Positions 1 to 8,316 of a DNA stretch of 64,000 nucleotides are shown piece after piece (position 1 is the stretch's first letter; each line of letters starts with the position of its first letter). The notes beneath the pieces are model-generated. The model was not told where the DNA came from, searched no databases, and saw nothing but the letters and a program-made list of their open reading frames with translations. Made by a program: the position numbers and the translations under genes. This stretch comes from Verrucomicrobiia bacterium (GTDB lineage Bacteria; Verrucomicrobiota; Verrucomicrobiia; Limisphaerales; DASXHY01), in assembly GCA_035629175.1 (NCBI GenBank), contig DASPIL010000096.1:124001-188000 (forward strand), given 5' to 3'.

Positions 1-616
1 CCTTATATTCCAACTCCTTCCAACCGTCAGTGGGCAGCCCGTGCTTCAGGTAGTTTTCGCCCGCGGCAAACTTGCAGAGGTTTTTGAGTGCGATCACGTC
101 CTTGTTGATTACGGTGTTGGTGACGCCTTCTTTCTTGCGCAAAAGGACGAACTCGTTAATTTGTCGGCGTTCGATTTGGTTGAGACGGGTCTGGCCCAAA
201 AACCTGGCCCATGCCTTGAGTGAGCTGCGCTCCTTTTTGATCGTCAGCGGACCCTTGGCTTCGGTCTCTTCCATGAACGAGAGATAATGCAAATAGTAGT
301 CGGAGAAAAACGGCGTGATCCGGGGACCTGGAAGTATCCCTTGGCGACGGTTGGAGAGCAGGGCGGCGTAAGCCTCCTTGGCTTGGGTCACGTTCTTGGC
401 GGGCAGGTTCTCGTCTGTGAAGAGCGGGACGCGGCGCGGCGTGTTTTTGCCCGGCAGGCAAAGCTGGGCGTAATACCTTCCGTTCCGTTCCCAGATACCC
501 TCCAAATCCCTGCCGCGACCGTCTTTGACCTTCCGGAACCGGTATTTCTCCGCGCTGACGTTGGCGATTTCGGGCTCGATGCTGCCTTTGGTGTCGGTGG
601 TAGACTCGTTATTCAT
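1..616 (-). CDS. Tyrosine recombinase / phage-type integrase, N-terminal part (runs off the left edge)
   Basis: Reading down from an ATG at 616, the frame stays open to base 1 (205 codons), so the C-terminal catalytic half lies outside the window. The start reads MNNESTTDTKGS. It is followed by an arm-type segment (WERNGRYYAQLCLPGK) typical of integrase N-termini, then a helical core-binding (SAM-like) domain around residues 100-190, including TIKKERSSLKAWARFLGQ and INKDVIALKNLCKFA. Family knowledge: such proteins cut and rejoin DNA at att sites through a C-terminal R-H-R-Y set, which cannot be seen here. The gene points away from a tRNA-Met 90 bases off, a common neighbourhood for integrated elements. 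Sure of the class, unsure whether the full gene is intact. Confidence 0.8.
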   Translation of the reverse strand, partial: MNNESTTDTKGSIEPEIANVSAEKYRFRKVKDGRGRDLEGIWERNGRYYAQLCLPGKNTPRRVPLFTDENLPAKNVTQAKEAYAALLSNRRQGILPGPRITPFFSDYYLHYLSFMEETEAKGPLTIKKERSSLKAWARFLGQTRLNQIERRQINEFVLLRKKEGVTNTVINKDVIALKNLCKFAAGENYLKHGLPTDGWKELEYK

Positions 617-639
617 GCTGGGGCTGACACTAGCACAAA

Positions 640-889
<250 letters not shown>

Positions 890-947
890 AAGTAGGTTTC
901 CATTCCCTTGCGCAATGGCGGTCCGCGTGCCACCGTCGGCCATTCAC

Positions 948-1604
948 ATGAACTCAGCACGCGCTTTCCTTGCGATGGGACTTTTGGTTTCAGCGATGCT
1001 CTCGACCGGCTGCCGCTCCACCTACTACGCGGCCTATGAAAAGTTTGGCGTCCATAAACGCGACCTGCTGAAGAAGAATGTCATCGCGGCGCGCGATGAC
1101 CAGAAGGAGGCGAGCGAGCAATTCAAGGATGCGCTGACGCGGCTGCAGGAGATGTATGGATTCAGCGGCGGCAACCTCGAGAAGACGTATCGGGCGCTGC
1201 AGGCCGAGTATGACGATTGCGCCGCCCAGGCGGAGACTGTCCGGGAACGCGTTCGCGAAGTGGAAACGGTCGCCGAAGACCTGTTCGCCGAGTGGGAAAG
1301 GGAGATTCAACAGATCTCAACACCAGCCTTGCAGAGTGGCAGTCGCAGACAGCTTCAGGCGACGCGGACGCGCTACGAAAGCCTGCATGACGCGTTGAAG
1401 GCGGCGGAATCGAGCATGCCGCCGGTCCTTACCCAGTTCCGCGATCACGTTCTGTATCTCAAACACAACCTCAATGCCCAGGCAATTGCGTCATTGAAGG
1501 GCGAGGCAATGAGCATTCAAACGGATATTTCCAAGCTGATCGCCCAGATGAACGCTGCAATCGCGAAGGCGGATGAATTCGTCAAGACCCTGCAGACGGA
1601 GTAA
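948..1604 (+). CDS. DUF2959-family lipoprotein
   Basis: A 218-residue protein. The ATG at 948 is preferred because it opens directly into a signal peptide (MNSARAFLAMGLLVSAM) ending in LSTGC, a plausible lipobox, so the mature protein would be a lipid-anchored envelope protein. The rest is almost all helix with coiled-coil character: YYAAYEKFGVHKRDLLKKNV at the start of the domain, a middle rich in Glu/Arg heptads, and a C-terminal helix IQTDISKLIAQMNAAIAKAD. The opening and length match the DUF2959 family, whose function is not known. It stands alone on this strand, with a tRNA upstream and a repeat-rich spacer downstream. Confidence 0.75.
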   Translation: MNSARAFLAMGLLVSAMLSTGCRSTYYAAYEKFGVHKRDLLKKNVIAARDDQKEASEQFKDALTRLQEMYGFSGGNLEKTYRALQAEYDDCAAQAETVRERVREVETVAEDLFAEWEREIQQISTPALQSGSRRQLQATRTRYESLHDALKAAESSMPPVLTQFRDHVLYLKHNLNAQAIASLKGEAMSIQTDISKLIAQMNAAIAKADEFVKTLQTE

Positions 1605-1626
1605 CACCGAGCTTCTCATCGCGTAG

Positions 1627-1670
1627 CGCAGATTTCCACGTCGGCCGTATCGCGTGTTTCCAAACCTGCG
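1627..1670 (-). repeat. Dispersed GATACGG repeat, inverted copy
   Basis: On the minus strand this reads CGCAGGTTTGGAAACACGCG followed by ATACGGCC and GACGTGGAAATCTGC. It shares the core TTGGAAAC..GCGATACGG with the plus-strand copies at 1731-1770 and 8161-8205. It lies in a non-coding spacer between two genes. Confidence 0.45.
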
Positions 1671-1730
1671 CCGCGCTCCAAACCCGGCGGGTGAAGCATT
1701 TCACGCGTAATGCGAGGTCCCGTGCGCTGC

Positions 1731-1770
1731 CGGATTGGAAGCCGGTGATACGGTCCCGAGAAACCTGCGC
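1731..1770 (+). repeat. Dispersed GATACGG repeat, direct copy
   Basis: The core GGATTGGAAGCCGGTGATAC continues GG..GAGAAACCTGCG. It matches the 8161-8205 copy (TTGGAAGCTGGCGATACGG...GAAACCTGC) with a few differences. It sits about 60 bases from an inverted copy, so the 1605-1821 spacer is largely made of this element. Confidence 0.5.
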
Positions 1771-1821
1771 TTCGCACCGAGCCGCGATTAATCCCTTGGA
1801 AATGCGGACGCTTTGGAGAGA

Positions 1822-3237
1822 ATGCGCCGCGGAATGGGTTGGCGTATTCAACATGGCCGAGTCGCGGCAATCGGATTTGTTCTGGCATCGTGGGTCATTG
1901 CTATTTACTGGCCGGCGCTCACCTTCGATTTTGTAGATTACGACGACAACGAATACGTGTTTGAAAACGAGACCGTATTGCAGGGACTGACATCGTGGGG
2001 CTTCATCTGGGCGTTCGTTGATTTTCATGTTTCCAATTATCATCCGATCACGTGGCTCTCGCACATGCTCGATTGCGAGTGGTTTGGGACCGACGCCGGG
2101 GGACATCATCTTGTCAGCTTCGTGTTGCACGCGATCAATGCAGTCCTTGTCTTTCTTGTGCTGCGTTCGCTCACGGGTTCGTTGTGGCGCAGCGCGCTCG
2201 TGGCGGCTCTGTTTGCAATGCATCCCTTGCGCGTGGAATCGGTCGCGTGGATCTCTGAACGCAAGGATGTGTTGAGCGGGTTCTTCTTTCTCCTGACACT
2301 GCTCGCCTATTCGCGCTACTGCGGCCGTCGCACCGCTGACACGACATCAAATGACCGCGGGAATTTTTTGCGCGACAAGAGCTATTGGCTGGCCCTGATT
2401 CTGTTCGTGTTTGGCCTTTTATCCAAGGCGATGCTTGTGACGCTGCCCGCGGTGTTGCTCCTGCTCGATGCGTGGCCATTGAACCGGCTCCGCGCATCGG
2501 GTACTGTGCCCGCGTTCCGCGGTTTGTCCCGGCACGTGCTGCTCGAAAAGATTCCGTTCTTTGCGACTTCGATTTTGTTTTGCCTTGCCACGGTTCTGGC
2601 GCAGCGTGCCGGCGGAGCCATTCGGACGCTGGAGATGGGTGAACGATGCGTCAATCTCCTGGCGGCGTACCAGGGATACCTGGCGAAGACGATCTGGCCG
2701 GCGAACCTTTCCGTCATTTATCTCCGGCCCGAAGGCATTGCGCCGATGGCGACACTGCTCGCGGTGGGTTTATTGATCGCGATAACGGCCGCGGTCACAT
2801 GGAGGCGGAAGTCAGCGCCGTTCGCCACCATGGGCTGGTTCTGGTTTATTGGGATGCTGATCCCTGTCAGCGGAGTCGTACCGCTCGGCGACCTCTACAT
2901 GGCTGACCGTTACACTTACCTGCCCGCGATCGGGTTGATGATTGCGCTCGTCTGGGGCGCGGCGCATTTGCTCAGGCGTGGAAGCGGATTGAAATCAACG
3001 CGCGCCGCGGTTGCCGTCGCGGCCTGCTGCGTGTTGATGGCCTTATCGGTCGCGACGCGGCATCAGCTGCAATACTGGCGCAACACGGAAACTTTGATGC
3101 AACGCACGCTAGCGATCGATGAAGGTAATTTTGTCGCGCATCTGAACCTTGCCGAGTACTACACGCGAATTGGCAATGCAGAACTCGCGCGGCGGCATCG
3201 GGATCAGGCAGCGTTGACAATGCCGCAACTCGATTGA
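1822..3237 (+). CDS. TMTC-like multi-pass membrane protein (GT-C superfamily) with a C-terminal TPR
   Basis: About 471 residues; the ATG at 1822 is chosen, but 1834 is also possible. The first transmembrane segment is followed by FDFVDYDDNEYV, an acidic loop motif of TMTC/GT-C glycosyltransferase-like proteins. NYHPITWLSHMLDCEWFG and HPLRVESVAWISERKDVLSG are hallmark blocks of the same group. There are roughly ten further hydrophobic segments. The last ~50 residues (AIDEGNFVAHLNLAEYYTRI...) form a single TPR, whereas relatives often carry many, so this is a short-tailed member. Related proteins are annotated as O-mannosyltransferase-like or TPR membrane proteins. The substrate is unknown, and enzyme activity is inferred from the fold only. 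Confidence 0.75.
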   Translation: MRRGMGWRIQHGRVAAIGFVLASWVIAIYWPALTFDFVDYDDNEYVFENETVLQGLTSWGFIWAFVDFHVSNYHPITWLSHMLDCEWFGTDAGGHHLVSFVLHAINAVLVFLVLRSLTGSLWRSALVAALFAMHPLRVESVAWISERKDVLSGFFFLLTLLAYSRYCGRRTADTTSNDRGNFLRDKSYWLALILFVFGLLSKAMLVTLPAVLLLLDAWPLNRLRASGTVPAFRGLSRHVLLEKIPFFATSILFCLATVLAQRAGGAIRTLEMGERCVNLLAAYQGYLAKTIWPANLSVIYLRPEGIAPMATLLAVGLLIAITAAVTWRRKSAPFATMGWFWFIGMLIPVSGVVPLGDLYMADRYTYLPAIGLMIALVWGAAHLLRRGSGLKSTRAAVAVAACCVLMALSVATRHQLQYWRNTETLMQRTLAIDEGNFVAHLNLAEYYTRIGNAELARRHRDQAALTMPQLD

Positions 3238-3243
3238 GAAGCG

Positions 3244-4290
3244 TTACTGTTCCACGAGCACACGATCGGTAGATGGCGTCAAGGACTGCAATTCGAAGGC
3301 GTTGCCAGGTTGGGCGAGGGGAACGCCGGGTGCGATGGGTTCGCCAAAATCCGGCGCCCCATCTGCATGCCATTGAAAGGGCTGGATCCGAATGTTGCGA
3401 CGCCATCCGGATCCGCGTTCCTGCGCGGCATGGTAGGCGATCCAGTCTTCTGAACCGTCCGGCGATTTCACAAAAGAAGCGTGGCCCGGGCCGAAGACCT
3501 TGTCCGTTCGCGAAAACACGGGAACGGGTTTTTTGATCCACGATTCCGCCCGCATTGGATCGCCGCCTGTGAACGTCAATTGTCCGAGGCAATAGTCGTC
3601 ACCCCAACTGCCGCTGGCGGAATAAATGATGAAAAGGCGGTTGCTGTTCCAGAGCGCTTGCGGGCCTTCGTTCACCCACGGATTTCCGCGCCGCTCCCAA
3701 TCGTGTTCCGGGCGCGAAATGCAAACGCGATTGCCTGTCACCTGGCAGGGATCGGACATGAATGCGATGTAGAGGCGTTGCTCGACATTCTCGGTTCCCT
3801 CCCAACCGGACCAGACAAAATACATTTGATTGCTGATGGTGAGAACAGTTCCGTCAATCGCCCAGCGATTACCCGGCAGTTTCAGTTCGCCCCTAAAACG
3901 GAATGATTCGAGCGGGTTCTGCGACGTTCCTTCCAGCACGAACATGCGATGATTCGCATTGTCGCCATCGTCCGCGGCGAAGTACACGAACCAGGAGCCG
4001 TCAAGATAATGAAGTTCCGGAGCCCAGAGTTCCTTGGAATAATTCGTGCCTGGGGGAGGGGACCAGACGCGAGACCATGGCTGCGTGCCCAAAGCAGCGG
4101 GCGTGCTGGCGCTTGTGATGAAAATTCCGCGGCCGCCACGGCTTTGGCTCAGGTAGTAAGTGTCACCATGCTGGATCACCCAGGGATCAGCTCCTGGCGT
4201 GATGATGGGATTGGTAAACGTTCCAGCGAAGCTGACCGCAACCAGCGCTTGCCAGAAAATCCAGGCACGAACAACACCGACAAAATTCAC
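3244..4290 (-). CDS. Secreted glycoside hydrolase family 43 (beta-xylosidase / alpha-L-arabinofuranosidase type)
   Basis: 348 residues with a signal peptide (MNFVGVVRAWIFWQALVAVSFAG). The five-bladed propeller signature starts at NPIITPGADPWV, where Asp35 would be the catalytic base. Asp146 in WAIDGTV is the pKa-tuning aspartate and Glu208 in NEGPQAL the general acid, the usual GH43 triad. KELWAPELHYLDG is another strong family block. The protein is about the size of a bare catalytic domain, with no added binding module. Likely role: removal of arabinosyl or xylosyl units from plant hemicellulose outside the cytoplasm, which fits the xylan cluster 48 kb away. Exact specificity cannot be told from sequence. 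It converges on the TMTC-like gene with a 6-base gap. Confidence 0.85.
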   Translation of the reverse strand: MNFVGVVRAWIFWQALVAVSFAGTFTNPIITPGADPWVIQHGDTYYLSQSRGGRGIFITSASTPAALGTQPWSRVWSPPPGTNYSKELWAPELHYLDGSWFVYFAADDGDNANHRMFVLEGTSQNPLESFRFRGELKLPGNRWAIDGTVLTISNQMYFVWSGWEGTENVEQRLYIAFMSDPCQVTGNRVCISRPEHDWERRGNPWVNEGPQALWNSNRLFIIYSASGSWGDDYCLGQLTFTGGDPMRAESWIKKPVPVFSRTDKVFGPGHASFVKSPDGSEDWIAYHAAQERGSGWRRNIRIQPFQWHADGAPDFGEPIAPGVPLAQPGNAFELQSLTPSTDRVLVEQ

Positions 4291-4340
4291 GCAAGCAGCG
4301 TGCAGAATCCTGGGCGCATTCGAAAGGTTCTTTTAGCGCA

Positions 4341-5396
4341 TCACGCCGCGAGCTTGCCTCGCAACAGCTTCAGTGGCGCGCTTCCCGCCTGTTGAATTTG
4401 TTCCATCCTGCACTGCGCCGGTTTCTTGTCCGGCCGCCAGCGCAAGAGGCTGGTGCCATGGCGAAAGCGCCCGCCCGTGAAGTGATCATAGCTGACCTCC
4501 ACAACGAGCCTGGGTTTCAACGGCTGCCATTCCGACGATCGCTTCGTGCTCCAACGACTGGGGCCGCCCGGCGCCTGTCCCGTAAATCCCGGCGCTTCGA
4601 TCAGTTTTTCCAGGCGTTCAGTCAATTCCATCCGTTCGTTCGCTTTCAACCCGGAACAGAATCCGACGTGATGCAAGAGGTCATCGTCATCGTAGAGGCC
4701 GAGAAGCAACGATCCGACGACGCGCGTGCCGCCGACGGTTTTCTCGGCGTATCGGAACCCGCCGATAACGCAGTCAGCCGAGCGATGATTTTTCACCTTC
4801 TGCATTCCCGAGCGGTCGCCGGAGCGGTATTCGAGGTCGAGACGTTTTGCGATGATTCCATCCAGATCTCCTCCAGCCTTTTCAAGCCATCGCCGCGCTT
4901 GTGCGATTCGCGTGGTTGCGGGTGAGAGGTGCAGTGACTCCTGTTTGAAGTGGCGCGCCACGAACGATTCGAGCGCGGCGCGCCGCACGCGGAGCGGTTC
5001 GGCGGCCATTGATCGGGTGCTGTTTTCCGCGAGGAGGTCGAAGGCGACGAACAACGCTGGCGTTATGGCGGCCAGTTTGCGGATGCGGCTTTCCGCGGGG
5101 TGAATTCTTTGGAGCAGCGCATCGAAGGAGAATCGTCCCTCAACAGGGACGGCTATTTCGCCATCCAGGATGAACGTGCGTGCTGGCAGGCGGCTGAAGA
5201 TGTCAACCAGTTCAGGAAAGTAGCGCGCGAGCGGCTGGCCGGACTTCGATTGCAGATAAACGTCGTCGCCGTCGCGAAAGACCAGGCAGCGAAAGCCATC
5301 CCATTTCGGTTCGTATTGCCAGTCATCGCCTTCCGGAATGACGTCGACCGACAGCGCCTCCATCGGGGCGAACGGAATCTTCAATGGCAGCGCCAT
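4341..5396 (-). CDS. ATP-dependent DNA ligase (LigC/LigD-ligase-domain type)
   Basis: 351 residues. The nucleotidyltransferase motifs are present in order: motif I EPKWDGFR near residue 30 with the AMP-accepting lysine, LDGEIAV near 98, FDLL (motif IIIa), DGIIAKR (motif IV) and MQKVKNH (motif V). The C-terminal OB-fold ends with FRHGTSLLRWRPDK (motif VI region). The length is that of a stand-alone ligase without polymerase or nuclease domains. Such enzymes seal breaks in bacterial repair pathways besides the essential NAD-dependent ligase. No Ku or polymerase gene is adjacent, so an end-joining role is not supported by context. Confidence 0.88.
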   Translation of the reverse strand: MALPLKIPFAPMEALSVDVIPEGDDWQYEPKWDGFRCLVFRDGDDVYLQSKSGQPLARYFPELVDIFSRLPARTFILDGEIAVPVEGRFSFDALLQRIHPAESRIRKLAAITPALFVAFDLLAENSTRSMAAEPLRVRRAALESFVARHFKQESLHLSPATTRIAQARRWLEKAGGDLDGIIAKRLDLEYRSGDRSGMQKVKNHRSADCVIGGFRYAEKTVGGTRVVGSLLLGLYDDDDLLHHVGFCSGLKANERMELTERLEKLIEAPGFTGQAPGGPSRWSTKRSSEWQPLKPRLVVEVSYDHFTGGRFRHGTSLLRWRPDKKPAQCRMEQIQQAGSAPLKLLRGKLAA

Positions 5397-5537
5397 ACAT
5401 CAACAACATACAACGGCCTGCTGACGGCGAAATGGAGGGAACTCAGCAGGAGTGCCGGCGTCGCGAAGCCATGTTCCCGCAGTCGTGCTGGCTTTTTGCT
5501 TCTCAACGTTTCGGCGGTCCGGCATCGTGACGCGGCC

Positions 5538-5822
5538 ATGAGAATCCTGATCGCCACTGTCACTGCGGGAGGAGGACATCTGGCGGCTGCGGCCGCACTG
5601 GAGGAAGCCTGGGCCTCATTTCGACCCGGGGATCAGGTGGAGCGGGTGGACATGCGGCGCTTCTTTTCCCCGCTTCACCGAAAGATTCATTCGGACGCCT
5701 GCTTCAAACTCGTGGAACGGGCGCCGGAAATTTGGGGAATGGTTTTCAAAAACACGGATAACCCGCGTGCAGCCCGGCGGCTGAGTTGCTGGAAGCAGGC
5801 GCTCCCCACGCTGCAAAAATGA
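5538..5822 (+). pseudogene. Truncated MGDG-synthase-type glycosyltransferase (N-terminal domain only)
   Basis: The ATG at 5538 begins MRILIATVTAGGGHLAAAAA, the glycine-rich acceptor-side loop of MGDG synthase / MurG-like GT-B enzymes. It continues through PGDQVERVDMRRFFSPLHRKI and LVERAPEIWGMVFKNTDNP, both typical of the N-terminal half. It stops after 94 residues, while the family usually has over 350, so the whole nucleotide-sugar-binding half is missing. The stop overlaps the ATG of the acyltransferase (ATGA), so the remnant is still translationally coupled to a lipid gene. Either a deletion joined it to its neighbour, or the domain survives as a small protein. Loss of transferase activity is inferred. 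Confidence 0.6.
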
Positions 5823-7207
5823 GCTATTCGCTTCTTTATCGCGTGATGCGTGGAGTGCTGAGCGTGGCACTAGGTTTTTACTTTCGCCGCATCGAGCGGT
5901 TTCATCCCCAGCGCGTGCCGGAAAAGGGCCCGGTTCTGTTCACGTCGAACCATCCGAATTCCCTCACCGATTCCTGGATCATTGGCGCCACTGTCGCGAG
6001 AAAGGTGAATTTTGTCGCGACGGTTCAGTTATTTCGCTTCAAGGCCGTGAAGTGGTTTCTGTTGCGCTGCGGCGTGATCCCGATCAACCGGGCAAAGGAC
6101 GATCCGCGGGGAATGCGCAGCGTGACCGACACGTTTGAATCGTGCTATCGGGTGCTGGAACGCGGGGAGGCCGTGGGAATTTTTCCGGAGGGCGTGACTT
6201 ATGACGACTCCCGCCTGCGCGAAGTCAAAAGCGGCGCGGCCAGGATGGCGCTGGAATTGGAACATCGCCACGGCGGGAAGTTGGGCCTGAAGATTGTTCC
6301 CGTGGGCCTGACCTATTCTGCCAAAGAGCTGTATCGCAGCGATGTCCTCGCACACTTCGGCGAAGCCATCCTGATCGGGCCGTTTCTCGAGGGGTATGCA
6401 GAACGCCGGAAGGAATGCATCAATCGGTTGACTGGGGAAATCGAGAGGCAGATTCAGGCGTTGATCCTGCACATTCCACAACTGGAACAGACGCGCGTTG
6501 TCGAAGGCGTGAAGCGCCTTTACTTTGAACGGCTGCAGCTCGGGAACCAGATTCGGGAGGAGGCGATATCGCCGCGGAGCGAGGAATTGCTTCTCTCGCA
6601 GCGCATCACATCTGCAGTGGACGAGGTGTTCCGACTTCAACCAGGGCGCGCGGCGCGCTTTGCTGCGCGGCTGGCATTCTACGAACGCTGGCTGGTGCGC
6701 TTGAGGATTTCGGATGAGACACTGGCGTTGTTCCCAAACCGCGACCGTCTGATTGCGCGCAGCGCCTTCTGGAGCTGTGTTGCAATCCTGGGAACGCCCA
6801 TCGCGCTTTATGGCTGGCTGCATCGGATCGTGCCCCATTTGATCATCGAATGGGCAGTGCAGCGTTTCGCCAGTTCTGACAAGCGCAAGGCACAAACTTC
6901 CACGACGAAGATCCTCGGAGGAATCCTGGTCTACTCGGCTTTCTTTCTTTTTTATGCCTCGCTTGTCCACGCCGTTGCTGGCCTGCCGGCAAGCTTCTGG
7001 TATTTGCTGTCATTGCCGCCCGCATCTCTGCTTGCGTTTTATCATTCGCGCGAACTGCGGCGCCTCAAGGCTGCCCTGAGAACGACGTGGGTGCTGTTCC
7101 GCGCGCCCTTTGCCGCAAGGCGCCTGGCCGCGCTTCGCAACGAGCTGATTGGCGAAATCGAATCGGTTCATTCCGCGCGCGCACAGGCGGCAATGCCTCA
7201 GCAGTGA
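5819..7207 (+). CDS. PlsC-family glycerophospholipid acyltransferase
   Basis: About 462 residues, starting at the ATG that overlaps the preceding stop. The acyltransferase domain occupies the first ~220 residues: SNHPNSLTD carries the catalytic His and Asp (an H-x5-D form seen in the GPAT/DHAPAT-like branch), and IFPEGVTYDD is the substrate-binding FPEG block. Later there are hydrophobic stretches near residues 315-340 and 370-410, suggesting membrane attachment. The likely reaction is transfer of a fatty acyl chain to glycerol phosphate or lysophospholipid; the exact acceptor is not determinable. The long C-terminal region is typical of this subgroup rather than of the short PlsC enzymes. 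Confidence 0.82.
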   Translation: MSYSLLYRVMRGVLSVALGFYFRRIERFHPQRVPEKGPVLFTSNHPNSLTDSWIIGATVARKVNFVATVQLFRFKAVKWFLLRCGVIPINRAKDDPRGMRSVTDTFESCYRVLERGEAVGIFPEGVTYDDSRLREVKSGAARMALELEHRHGGKLGLKIVPVGLTYSAKELYRSDVLAHFGEAILIGPFLEGYAERRKECINRLTGEIERQIQALILHIPQLEQTRVVEGVKRLYFERLQLGNQIREEAISPRSEELLLSQRITSAVDEVFRLQPGRAARFAARLAFYERWLVRLRISDETLALFPNRDRLIARSAFWSCVAILGTPIALYGWLHRIVPHLIIEWAVQRFASSDKRKAQTSTTKILGGILVYSAFFLFYASLVHAVAGLPASFWYLLSLPPASLLAFYHSRELRRLKAALRTTWVLFRAPFAARRLAALRNELIGEIESVHSARAQAAMPQQ

Positions 7208-7294
7208 TTCATTTGCTTGTTGCGAAATGTCTTCCCACAGGTCAGAGCGTGGTTCCGGCTATCGCGTGTCGCTGGCTTGCAGTAGCTTCTGCAC

Positions 7295-8101
7295 GTGGCG
7301 AAACCGAATTACATCGAGCTGGCGACGGGCGAACGCATTGCGATCCTTTATGAGGATCGGGCGGTCATGGCCATCGACAAGCCGCGCGGCTGGATGCTCG
7401 TGCCCTTCTCGTGGCAAAAAACCGACCGCAATCTGCAGGCGGCGCTCACGTCATCGATAGCCGCCAAGGATTTTTGGGCGCGATCGCGGAACCTGAAGTT
7501 CATCCGGTTCGTGCATCGGTTGGACGCGGAGACGACGGGAATTCTGTTGCTGGCGAAAAGCCTCGGGGCGGTCGACACGTACGGGAATCTTTTTGAGGGA
7601 CGGAAAATGGAGAAGGTGTATCTCGCCGTTGTCGAGGGCGTGCCGGCCCAGCCTGAATGGATTTGCCGGGCGAAGATCGCTCCCGACCCGGAACAGCACG
7701 GCAGGATGAAAGTGGATGCGCGTGGAGGGAAGGAATCAGAAACAGCGTTTCGATTGCTTCAAACTGTCGGCAACTGGTCGCTGGTGGAGGCGCGTCCCTA
7801 CACCGGCCGGACGCATCAGATTCGCCTACATCTCCTCGAAGCCGGCCTGCCCATTGTGGGCGACGCTATGTATGGAACGGATCGCAATCCAAGGAAGGGT
7901 CTTGGGTTGCGTGCGGTTGAGCTGGCGTTCAACGACCCCTTCAATCGGCAGCGGATTCACATTCGCGCTCCTTCCGAGGCTTTCATGGCGGAATACGGTT
8001 TCGCGGTTCCCGCGCGTGAACGCCCGGCGGCCGCGCAGCCGCAGGAGCGCCTGCTGGCGGATGGGGGAAAGAGCGCGAGGGAAAAGGGGCAACCGACGTA
8101 A
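7295..8101 (+). CDS. RluA-family pseudouridine synthase
   Basis: 268 residues, with a GTG start at 7295. YEDRAVMAIDKPRGWMLVP opens the catalytic domain, and FVHRLDAETTGILLLAKS contains the HRLD motif with the catalytic aspartate. ARPYTGRTHQIRLHL is the third family block. No N-terminal S4 domain is present. The enzyme would isomerise uridines in rRNA or tRNA; which site cannot be said. The C-terminal ~30 residues are charged and low in complexity. It is separated from hemE by a repeat-containing spacer. Confidence 0.87.
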   Translation: MAKPNYIELATGERIAILYEDRAVMAIDKPRGWMLVPFSWQKTDRNLQAALTSSIAAKDFWARSRNLKFIRFVHRLDAETTGILLLAKSLGAVDTYGNLFEGRKMEKVYLAVVEGVPAQPEWICRAKIAPDPEQHGRMKVDARGGKESETAFRLLQTVGNWSLVEARPYTGRTHQIRLHLLEAGLPIVGDAMYGTDRNPRKGLGLRAVELAFNDPFNRQRIHIRAPSEAFMAEYGFAVPARERPAAAQPQERLLADGGKSAREKGQPT

Positions 8102-8160
8102 TGCGGGCTTGGCGGACGGATGCCATTGGCGGATCTCAATCCGTGGGCGCTTTGGACGCA

Positions 8161-8205
8161 TGCCGGGCTTGGAAGCTGGCGATACGGCAGGTTTGGAAAC
8201 CTGCC
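8161..8205 (+). repeat. Dispersed GATACGG repeat with a perfect palindrome
   Basis: Contains TTGGAAGCTGGCGATACGG and the self-complementary 20-mer GGCAGGTTTGGAAACCTGCC at 8186-8205. It is the best-formed copy of the family also seen at 1627-1670 and 1731-1770. The palindrome could fold as a hairpin in the transcript after the pseudouridine synthase gene, but no T-run follows. The rest of the 8102-8316 spacer shows nothing else recognisable. Confidence 0.55.
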
Positions 8206-8316
8206 CAGCGTTCGGGAGCGTTAAAATCGGTGGATTTCTCGGCAATTCGCGTGCAGCCTGCCGGTGAATTTCCAATAGCGTGATGGCCGAAGGCCAAAAC
8301 GACGACGCGCACCTGA

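Noticed and set aside
5100-5537. N-terminal extension of the truncated glycosyltransferase
   Set aside because: This part is antisense to the DNA ligase start and spacer; the glycosyltransferase pattern begins only at the ATG at 5538.
6029-6970. 313-codon minus-strand frame inside the acyltransferase gene
   Set aside because: No family pattern or ribosome-binding site; the plus strand carries clear HPNSLTD and FPEG motifs, so this is a shadow of codon bias.
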